A DNA stretch of 64,000 nucleotides, from positions 1,364,001-1,428,000 of the forward strand of contig NC_014960.1 of assembly GCF_000199675.1 (NCBI RefSeq), in the 5' to 3' direction. Shown one piece after another: positions 57,647-64,000 of this stretch. The first letter of the stretch is position 1, and the number at the start of each line of letters is the position of its first letter. The translations under genes were made by a program, and so were the position numbers. This DNA is from Anaerolinea thermophila UNI-1. GTDB taxonomy: Bacteria > Chloroflexota > Anaerolineae > Anaerolineales > Anaerolineaceae. The notes under the pieces were generated by a model. It saw only the letters and a program-made list of their open reading frames with translations. It had not been told where the DNA came from and did not search any database.

Positions 57647-57919
57647 TTAGACGCGAGTCGCGGCTTCAAAAACATCGCTGATTTCTTTTAAGACGCGCTC
57701 GCGTTCTTTAGGGTCTTCGCCCTGAACCGCAGTGATGACACAGGAGTTCAGGTGCTGTTCAAGGAGGAGGGTGCTGACTTTATTGAGTGAAGACTGCACC
57801 GCCTGGATTTGACGAATCACATCAATACAGTAAGCGTCTTCTTCAAGCATTTTTTGAATCCCTCGTATATGTCCTTCGACAATTTTCAAACGGTGAATGG
57901 CTTCACTTCGGTCATGCAT
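57647..57919 (-). CDS. csoR: Copper-sensing repressor CsoR
   Basis: A 90-aa four-helix repressor that leaves DNA when it binds Cu(I). The ligand triad is C31 (DAYCIDVIRQIQA), H56 and C60 (EQHLNSC). AAGGAGG precedes ATG 57919; a longer frame runs through the operator and is not credible. It is first in the operon csoR-copZ-copA-lipoprotein and lies directly behind a G/C-tract operator, so it represses its own transcription. Confidence 0.94.
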   Translation of the reverse strand: MHDRSEAIHRLKIVEGHIRGIQKMLEEDAYCIDVIRQIQAVQSSLNKVSTLLLEQHLNSCVITAVQGEDPKERERVLKEISDVFEAATRV

Positions 57920-57944
57920 ATTCCGTTCCTCCTTTTCGTAACCC

Positions 57945-57997
57945 CATCCCCCTGGGGGGGGTATACTTAGTATAGCAATTAAGACGTAGAAAATCAA
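57945..57997 (-). promoter_or_regulatory. Promoter and CsoR operator of the copper operon
   Basis: On the minus strand TTGATT (57997 to 57992) and TATACT (57974 to 57969) are spaced by 17 bases. Just downstream, 57966 to 57945 reads TATACCCCCCC then AGGGGGATGG, matching the known CsoR box of G/C tracts flanked by A/T bases. The box covers the likely transcription start, as expected for repression. Confidence 0.85.
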
Positions 57998-58085
57998 GAT
58001 AGGAAGAGATATTTTTAATTTTTCCTAATCTGCTCTTCAGAGAAGAAGGTTTTATGGGAGGTTGGTTACCCCGTTAGCACAAGGT

Positions 58086-58901
58086 TTAGCGCTGGCAAGA
58101 GGGGCAAAAGTGTGTTCCCCTTTGACTAACGGTGATGCGTTCAATGGGCGTTCCACAGATTGGGCATGGCTCCCCTGTGCGTTGATACACGCGGAAGGAA
58201 TTCTGGAACTCTCCACCGCGGTACACCCAATCGATGCTGGCGCCATTCTTCCGAATCCCTTCCTCTAATACCTGCCGGATTGCCTGGAGAAGACGGGCGC
58301 TTTCTTCTGGACTTAGGGAATCAGATGATCTTTTGGGGTGTAGTTTTGCCAGAAATAAGGCTTCGTCCGAGTAAATATTTCCAACCCCTGCCAGAAAATT
58401 CTGGTCCAGTAAAAGCGCTTTGAGTTGGCGGCGGTTTTTGGTCAGCCGTTGGTGAAATTGTGTGGGAGAGAGGCTCTCATCCAGGGGCTCTGGTCCTAAA
58501 TCCCCAATGACATCCTGAGGATTCTCTGCCAACCAAACCCGTCCAAATTTGCGTGGGTCATTGAATACAAGGCGAAGACCATCGGAAAATTCCAGCCATA
58601 ACCGATCATGAAGTTGCAGGGGAGAGGTGGATGGCTCTACCCGTACATCACCGCTCATGCGCAGGTGGATAAACAGGTGCGCCGATTGGAGTATTATCCA
58701 GATGAATTTACCCCGCCGGCGAATGTCCCGAATTTCTTCCCCGGTAATGTTTTGCTGGAAAGTGAACAGGTCTGGCATGGCTAAGGTTTTTTGCCATGCC
58801 ACATTTGCGGCGGTAATTTGCTTTCCTAAAATAGATGGAGCCCCCCTTCCTCCATCCCGTAAAACCGAAACAATCGTTTGGACTTCTGGTAGTTCAGGCA
58901 T
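58086..58901 (-). CDS. mutM: Formamidopyrimidine-DNA glycosylase
   Basis: A bifunctional base-excision repair enzyme, 271 aa, that removes 8-oxoguanine. The N-terminal PELPEVQT (Pro2 nucleophile after Met removal, Glu3), K in RRRGKF, the H2TH helices (DQNFLAGVGNIYSDEALF) and the C-terminal zinc finger CPICG...CPSC are complete. It follows prs by 18 bases, so it is in the operon acetyltransferase-prs-mutM. Confidence 0.95.
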   Translation of the reverse strand: MPELPEVQTIVSVLRDGGRGAPSILGKQITAANVAWQKTLAMPDLFTFQQNITGEEIRDIRRRGKFIWIILQSAHLFIHLRMSGDVRVEPSTSPLQLHDRLWLEFSDGLRLVFNDPRKFGRVWLAENPQDVIGDLGPEPLDESLSPTQFHQRLTKNRRQLKALLLDQNFLAGVGNIYSDEALFLAKLHPKRSSDSLSPEESARLLQAIRQVLEEGIRKNGASIDWVYRGGEFQNSFRVYQRTGEPCPICGTPIERITVSQRGTHFCPSCQR

Positions 58902-58919
58902 GCGGAAAACAATACGTTC

Positions 58920-59906
58920 TTACTCGTTAAACATCTCTCCCACACTGCGTCCCTGGTTGGCGCGTAAAATCACTTCACCCAGTAATGGGGCAACTGAGAG
59001 GATTTTCAAGCGTTCACCAAATAGCGCCTTTTTCTCCGGGGGAATGGGGATAGAGTCTGTGGTGATGAATTCCGTCACCGGCAAACTTGCCAGCCGTTGC
59101 GCAGCGTTGGCGGAGAAAACCGGATGCACGAAGACCATATACACGTTGCGCGCGCCATTTTCTTTGAGAATATTCACGGCTTCTACCATCGTTCCGCCCG
59201 TATCAATTTCGTCATCTACCAGTACGCAATCACGCCCGTTGACATCGCCAATAATGGTAAGCGCACGGGCTTTGGCATCATTTGCCACGCGGCGCTTCTC
59301 AATAAATGCCATGGGGGCATCAATGGCGGCAGCAAAGTTTCTTCCCTTTTTAGCGAACCCCAGGTCGGCGGTGACCAGAACTGGAGAATGCATTCGTGGC
59401 TTGATGGAGTGCAGGTAGTCCACCAGAATATGAAAAGCAGTGAGCACATCTCCTGGAATGGTGAAGAACCCTTGAATTTGTCCGGCATGGAGATCAAGGG
59501 TAATGTAGCGGTCTGCCCCTGCCACTTCAATCATGTCGGCAACCAATCGGGCTGTGATGGGCACGCGGGGCTGGTCTTTCTTGTCCGAGCGTGCATAGCA
59601 CAGATAAGGAATAACGGCTGTGATTCTTGCTGCTGAATCCAGCCTCAGGGTTTGAATCATGATCAGCAGTTCCATTAGGTTACGGTGTACCGGAGCCGAG
59701 GTGGTTTGAATGACATAGCAATCCTGTCCGCGTACACTGCTGTGCAGTTTGACAAAAATGTTCTCGTTCGGAAAAACCACTACATCCCGCCCGTTGACGG
59801 GCACTCCAAGGTATTCGGCTACTTTATTGGTAAGTTCAATGGATGCGGAGCCAGCATAGAGTTTGATGTCTCCGTACATCCGTTCATGTCGCCCATGGTG
59901 GACCAT
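58920..59906 (-). CDS. prs: Ribose-phosphate pyrophosphokinase
   Basis: Makes phosphoribosyl pyrophosphate from ribose 5-phosphate and ATP. 328 aa. Markers are YCYARSDKK-like YLCYARSDKKDQPRVPIT, TLDLHAGQIQGFF and the PRPP loop VLVDDEIDTGGTM. ATG 59906 has GGGAGG upstream and overlaps the preceding stop (TAATG); the track upstream of it is out of the family. The extended N-terminus (MVHHGRHERM) before the conserved KLYAGSAS is slightly longer than usual, so ATG 59879 is an alternative. Confidence 0.94.
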   Translation of the reverse strand: MVHHGRHERMYGDIKLYAGSASIELTNKVAEYLGVPVNGRDVVVFPNENIFVKLHSSVRGQDCYVIQTTSAPVHRNLMELLIMIQTLRLDSAARITAVIPYLCYARSDKKDQPRVPITARLVADMIEVAGADRYITLDLHAGQIQGFFTIPGDVLTAFHILVDYLHSIKPRMHSPVLVTADLGFAKKGRNFAAAIDAPMAFIEKRRVANDAKARALTIIGDVNGRDCVLVDDEIDTGGTMVEAVNILKENGARNVYMVFVHPVFSANAAQRLASLPVTEFITTDSIPIPPEKKALFGERLKILSVAPLLGEVILRANQGRSVGEMFNE

Positions 59907-60457
59907 TACACTCCCTCCCGTGTCGGTGTCTGCCATTCCGAGCGAAGGACAGACATGACCATCATATCCGAATATTTCCCATTTCGATAATTGGCTTGCC
60001 GTAAAATCCCCTCTTTGACAAACCCAGCCTGTTCGTACGACTTAATACCACGGATATTTTCTACATCCACACGTAAATACACCCTGTTTAAATTCAGGGT
60101 TTCAAAAGCGTGCTGTACCATTAACCTCATGGCTTCTCTGCCATATCCCCGATTCCAGAATCGTTTATCTCCAATCAGGATGCCCACTTCAGCACTACGG
60201 TTAACCCAACTTAAGTCGAACAGGGTAATGTTGCCGATCAGCCGCCACTCCCCCTCTTCTCTAACTTCAATTGCGAAGGGGCGTTCGGGCTTGGGCTGTT
60301 TCAGCATTTGCTCATACCATTGCTCTTCTTCTTCCAGTGAGAGGGGAACAGTGACCGTAATGAATTGTCTCACTTCCGGATCGTTGAGCCACTCGACGAA
60401 GAAAGGCAAATCGCTGCGCTGAATAGGTCTAAGTCTTAATCGTTGAGAAAAAAGCAT
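59906..60457 (-). CDS. GNAT acetyltransferase, RimJ/RimL type
   Basis: 183 aa. The start LRLRPIQRSDLPFFVEWLNDPEVRQF, the GNITLFDLSWVNRSAEVGI strand, the acetyl-CoA loop RGYGREAM and the closing NVRGIKSYEQAGF-like ENIRGIKSYEQAGFVKEG are typical of the RimJ/RimL/SpeG group. ATG 60457 follows AGGAGAAAAA. The acceptor may be a protein N-terminus, a polyamine or an amino sugar; the sequence does not tell. Translation is coupled to prs through TAATG. Confidence 0.88.
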   Translation of the reverse strand: MLFSQRLRLRPIQRSDLPFFVEWLNDPEVRQFITVTVPLSLEEEEQWYEQMLKQPKPERPFAIEVREEGEWRLIGNITLFDLSWVNRSAEVGILIGDKRFWNRGYGREAMRLMVQHAFETLNLNRVYLRVDVENIRGIKSYEQAGFVKEGILRQANYRNGKYSDMMVMSVLRSEWQTPTREGV

Positions 60458-60564
60458 TTTTTCTCCTGTTCTGCAACACACCAATTATACGCGAGGATAC
60501 TTCATTTTACAGGATGCCTCTTTGAACTTTTTAATTTTGTGAATGTTAGCAGACTTCAAGAAAA

Positions 60565-60591
60565 GTCCCCACACTTGCAGGGTGCGGGGAC
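60565..60591 (-). terminator. Intrinsic terminator of aspS
   Basis: Stem GTCCCCGCAC with GTGTGGGGAC (one G-U pair) on the minus strand, then TTTTCTTG. It lies 23 bases after the aspS stop. Confidence 0.82.
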
Positions 60592-60613
60592 GAAAAGATC
60601 AAGCCCATCCAAT

Positions 60614-62395
60614 TCACTCGTTGGTTTTTTCTTCCTCGGGTAATTCGACGCGGATGTGCAATTCCTGAAGTTGCTTCTCGGTAGCCGGGGAAGGAGCATC
60701 CGCCATCAGGTCACGTGCTGCCTGGTTCTTGGGGAAGGCAATAACTTCCCGAATATTGGGTTCGTCTGCCAGGAGCATGACGAGACGGTCAATCCCCGGT
60801 GCCATGCCACCATGCGGCGGTGCCCCGTATTCAAAGGCTTCCAGCATGTGCCCGAATTTGCGCTGAATGTCTTCCTCTTTCAATCCCAGCAACTGGAAAA
60901 TCTTGAATTGAATATCCCGCCGGTGGATACGGATGGAGCCAGAGGCCATCTCGTACCCATTGCACACCATGTCATAGGCATCAGAGAGGATGCTTGCAGG
61001 GTCGGTGTCAAATTTATCCAGGTCTTCCATTTTGGGCATGGTGAAGGGATGATGCGCGGCATCCCACTTTTTCTCTTCTTCGTTCCATTCAAACATTGGG
61101 AAATCCACCACCCAGGCGAAAGCCAGCACATCCTTGTTGGCTAATTTGAGGCGGTCACGGAAGAGCAGGCGCAATGCTCCAAGGGTTTTATTGGCAACCT
61201 CGCGGGTATCGGCGATGAAGAGAACCAGGTCGCCAGTCTTTGCTCCGGTCAATGCTTGTAAGGCTTCCACTTCGCCAGGAGTGATGAACTTTTGCGCAGT
61301 GCCTTTTACGCCTTCGGCGGTCAATGCCAGTGTTGCCAACCCTTTAGCGCCTTGTTCTTTTGCAAAGGTGGTCAGGTCGTCGACTTCTTTGCGGGTGTAT
61401 TCCGCGCAACTTGGTGCGACGATACACTTGATCACGCCGCCGTTTTTAAGCGTGTTCTGAAACACCATGAAGGAACTGTTGGCAAATATGGCACTGCAAT
61501 CATGCAGTTCCATTCCAAAGCGCAAGTCGGGTTTATCTGTACCATACCGCTCTACCGCTTCCCGGTAGGTAAGTTTGGGCCAGGGGGAAGAGAGCAGACG
61601 CTTGTGTGGTGCAACAGCAGGAATCATGGCGGTGAACAATCCTTCCACCATGTTCAGCACGTCATCTCGCTGTACAAAGGACATTTCTAAATCTAACTGG
61701 GTGAATTCAGGCTGGCGGTCACCGCGTAAATCCTCATCGCGGAAACAGCGAGCGATTTGGAAATAGCGATCCACTCCCGAAACCATGAGCAACTGCTTCA
61801 ACTGTTGCGGAGATTGAGGAAGTGCATAAAACATTCCCGGATGCACCCGGCTGGGCACCAGATAGTCACGTGCACCTTCGGGGGTAGTTTTGAACAAAAT
61901 GGGCGTTTCAACTTCAATGAAACCCTGCTGATCCAAATAATCGCGGATAAATTTCACGACCTTGTGTCGCAGGATAAGATTGCGTTGCATGCGTTCACGG
62001 CGCAGGTCCAGATAGCGGTATTTCAGACGAACGCTTTCGTCCACTTCCTCATCTTTGTTTACCAGGAAGGGCAGGGGTTTTGCAGGATTGAGTACTTCAC
62101 ATTCCTGTACTTCGACCTCAATATCGCCTGTGGGCAAGTTGGGGTTCTCGGCTCCTTCCGGGCGGTGGCGTACTACACCTTTTACCTGAAGTACCCATTC
62201 TGCTCGGGCGCTTTGAATCACCGCAACCTTTGGGTCAGAAGGATTGGCAACAATCTGCACGATTCCATAACGATCCCGCAGGTCAATGAAAGTAATTCCA
62301 CCATGGTCTCGCTGACGATGCACCCAGCCTGCCAGCGTAACTGTTTGTCCAATATGAGCGGGGCGTAACTCACCACAGGTATGCGTCCGGTACAT
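60614..62395 (-). CDS. aspS: Aspartyl-tRNA synthetase, bacterial type
   Basis: 593 aa with the OB-fold anticodon domain, class II core and the inserted bacterial GAD domain. Motifs are CFRDEDLRGDRQPEFTQLD (motif 2 region), FVQRDDV and APGIDRLVMLLAD (motif 3). The anticodon-binding region reads HRQRDHGGITFIDLRDR; a His before GG, where many strictly aspartate-specific enzymes have Leu, is associated with non-discriminating enzymes that also charge tRNA-Asn (inference). It is transcribed alone, with a terminator downstream. Confidence 0.95.
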   Translation of the reverse strand: MYRTHTCGELRPAHIGQTVTLAGWVHRQRDHGGITFIDLRDRYGIVQIVANPSDPKVAVIQSARAEWVLQVKGVVRHRPEGAENPNLPTGDIEVEVQECEVLNPAKPLPFLVNKDEEVDESVRLKYRYLDLRRERMQRNLILRHKVVKFIRDYLDQQGFIEVETPILFKTTPEGARDYLVPSRVHPGMFYALPQSPQQLKQLLMVSGVDRYFQIARCFRDEDLRGDRQPEFTQLDLEMSFVQRDDVLNMVEGLFTAMIPAVAPHKRLLSSPWPKLTYREAVERYGTDKPDLRFGMELHDCSAIFANSSFMVFQNTLKNGGVIKCIVAPSCAEYTRKEVDDLTTFAKEQGAKGLATLALTAEGVKGTAQKFITPGEVEALQALTGAKTGDLVLFIADTREVANKTLGALRLLFRDRLKLANKDVLAFAWVVDFPMFEWNEEEKKWDAAHHPFTMPKMEDLDKFDTDPASILSDAYDMVCNGYEMASGSIRIHRRDIQFKIFQLLGLKEEDIQRKFGHMLEAFEYGAPPHGGMAPGIDRLVMLLADEPNIREVIAFPKNQAARDLMADAPSPATEKQLQELHIRVELPEEEKTNE

Positions 62396-62493
62396 TTAGC
62401 ACATCCTCTATTGCAAAATTCTAGGGGCTAATTTTAACACAGCGAGCCGTTTCCACCAAACGGATTTTTACCACAGGAAACGAAAAAGGCGGT

Positions 62494-63435
62494 TTATCTT
62501 TCCATCAATCGCTTTACGGCTTCTGCAGGCGAAATCTCGCGTTTGAGCACGTTATTTACCATCTCATTCAACCGGGCTTCTCCTACCGTATGTTTCCATT
62601 GTTCCAGCAGGGTTTCCTGAACTCGTTCAAGAATTTCTGTTAAGACCCTGTATTTTTCCCGTGTTGTCCATAGAGAATGGTTTCTCAAATACTCCCCATG
62701 CCTGAAGATGGCTTGGACAATTTCTTCGATGCCTTCTCCATTCACGGCACTGGCTCGCAAGAGGGGAGGTTTCCAGTTCGTCTCTCCCTGAGCCTGCGGA
62801 ATCATCTCCAGCATCAGGCTTAGTGCGCGCAGGGTATTTTCGACTCCGGGTAAATCTGCCTTGTTAACCACCAGAATATCCGCAATCTCCAGAATACCGG
62901 CTTTAATGGCTTGAACGTCATCTCCCAAACCGGGGGCATCTACAACGATCACGGTATGGGCAAGACGTGCAATTTCCACCTCCGATTGCCCTGTTCCTAC
63001 CGTTTCAACCAGAATTATGCCAAAACCCAGAGCGTCCAGCACTTGCACCACCGCAGAGGTTGCCCGGGCTATCCCTCCGAGGGCTCCTCGGGAAGCCATA
63101 GAACGGACAAATACTCCCGGATCGCCTGCCAGGTCGCGCATGCGCACCCGGTCTCCCAGTAACGCTCCGCCTGTAAATGGGCTGGAAGGATCAACTGCCA
63201 CAATTGCAACTTTGTGGGCATTGGGGGTTGAACGAAGGACTTTTGCCAGTTGATTTGCCAGAGAGGATTTACCTGTACCGGGAGCACCTGTTAGCCCAAC
63301 AATATGTGCATTCCCGGTTCGAGAATATAAACGTTGAAGAGCCTCTTGTCCTAGAAGGGTATTATTTTCCACCTGGGTAAGCAGGCGAGCGATTGCCAGA
63401 CGCTCGCCTGCCAGGGCACGTTCTACCAGATCCAT
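62494..63435 (-). CDS. meaB: MeaB/ArgK-type G-protein chaperone of a B12-dependent mutase
   Basis: A SIMIBI GTPase, 313 aa. Walker A GAPGTGKS (50-57), AVDPSSPFTGGALLGDRVRM, the switch-like VETVGTGQSEVEIA and NKADLPG (guanine specificity) are diagnostic. It loads and protects adenosylcobalamin in methylmalonyl-CoA mutase or isobutyryl-CoA mutase. Its start overlaps the stop of the B12-binding subunit gene, which names its partner. Confidence 0.94.
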   Translation of the reverse strand: MDLVERALAGERLAIARLLTQVENNTLLGQEALQRLYSRTGNAHIVGLTGAPGTGKSSLANQLAKVLRSTPNAHKVAIVAVDPSSPFTGGALLGDRVRMRDLAGDPGVFVRSMASRGALGGIARATSAVVQVLDALGFGIILVETVGTGQSEVEIARLAHTVIVVDAPGLGDDVQAIKAGILEIADILVVNKADLPGVENTLRALSLMLEMIPQAQGETNWKPPLLRASAVNGEGIEEIVQAIFRHGEYLRNHSLWTTREKYRVLTEILERVQETLLEQWKHTVGEARLNEMVNNVLKREISPAEAVKRLMER

Positions 63436-63842
63436 CAGACTTTTTCACCTAAAACGGCTTCTTGGATGTCCCGAATCACTACTTCAGTGCTGGTGCCTGG
63501 TCCGTACACTGCGTACACCCCGGCTTCTTTGAGCAGTGGAATATCCTCTTCGGGGATAATTCCGCCCACAAATACCTTAACGTCACCCTGCCCGTTTTTG
63601 CGAATCAATTCGATGACCCGAGGGACGAGTGCCATATGCGCTCCGGAAAGAATTGAAAGCCCAACAACGTCAACATCTTCCTGAAGTGCGGCTTCGGCAA
63701 TCATTTCAGGGGTTTGGCGCAAGCCGGTATAAATGACTTCCATTCCTGCATCCCGCAGGGCTTGAGCGACAATTTTTGCCCCGCGGTCATGTCCATCCAG
63801 TCCAGGTTTTGCAATGAGTACCCGAATCTTGCGATCGATCAT
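63435..63842 (-). CDS. Methylmalonyl-CoA mutase B12-binding (small) subunit
   Basis: A 135-aa stand-alone cobalamin-binding domain. The base-off motif is D16-x-H18-x-x-G21 (LDGHDRG), with SILSG and GGIIPEED further on. It pairs with a separate catalytic subunit, which should lie upstream on the minus strand, beyond the right edge of the window. ATG 63842 follows GAGGAG; the longer frame adds ten unlikely residues. Right of it, 63843-64000 contains only upstream sequence with no gene that I can see. Confidence 0.92.
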   Translation of the reverse strand: MIDRKIRVLIAKPGLDGHDRGAKIVAQALRDAGMEVIYTGLRQTPEMIAEAALQEDVDVVGLSILSGAHMALVPRVIELIRKNGQGDVKVFVGGIIPEEDIPLLKEAGVYAVYGPGTSTEVVIRDIQEAVLGEKV

Positions 63843-64000
63843 GGTCTCACTCCTCTTTGTGCACAATCTCACCCTGGATTATAAACGGAAAGGTTCCCTT
63901 TTTCTCTGGACAATCCTCATATTTTGAGTATCTCGAACATCCTTCTCTGAAAAGGTTACACAACACCCCTTCAGGTTAGGGGAATTGCAGTAACATAGGC

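Overview
The window most likely comes from a thermophilic, fermentative Anaerolineae bacterium (phylum Chloroflexota, Anaerolinea-like). This is inferred from the gene set: a LysW-carrier lysine/arginine cluster, HoxEFUYH hydrogenase, lipoproteins with Thr/Pro-rich stalks, a eukaryote-type citrate synthase and a B12-binding mutase subunit with its MeaB GTPase. No database comparison was possible.

Layout. (1) 1-5.1 kb: end of a citrate synthase gene, proB-proA, a solute-binding-like protein with no export signal, and tRNA-Pro(CGG). (2) 5.17-29.2 kb: a complete type I-C CRISPR-Cas locus read right to left. The order is cas3, cas5c, cas8c (with an internal cas11c start), cas7c, cas4, cas1, cas2, leader, then a giant array that I counted by hand as 225 repeats and 224 spacers. 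Its Cas3 carries an N-terminal HTH-WYL-WCX transcription-regulator module, and a 9-bp inverted repeat lies just upstream of the gene. (3) 29.6-31.8 kb: two IS elements, probably decayed, flanking a short gene remnant that resembles the end of a CHAT-type protein. (4) 31.9-34.4 kb: DUF2200, Nif3-like, lipoprotein and YciI genes. (5) 34.3-42.6 kb: an operon argG-argH-lysW-lysX-lysY-lysZ-lysJ-lysK with a consensus promoter and a terminator hairpin in a leader of about 200 nt. (6) 42.7-47.0 kb: sugar isomerase-like protein, GH29 fucosidase and a GAF histidine kinase/NarL regulator pair. (7) 47.2-52.8 kb: a CBS protein and hoxEFUYH. (8) 52.9-58.0 kb: lipoprotein, tRNA-Arg(TCG), UspA and a CsoR-regulated copper operon. 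(9) 58.1-64 kb: mutM, prs, an acetyltransferase, aspS, meaB and the B12-binding mutase subunit.

The most unusual content is in the CRISPR locus. It has the WYL-Cas3 fusion with a candidate operator. The 22 leader-proximal repeats share a one-base change that begins exactly at a spacer acquired twice. Several protospacers were sampled twice with different spacer lengths. Nearly all open frames between about 5.35 and 20.0 kb are artefacts of the repeat and are not listed as genes.
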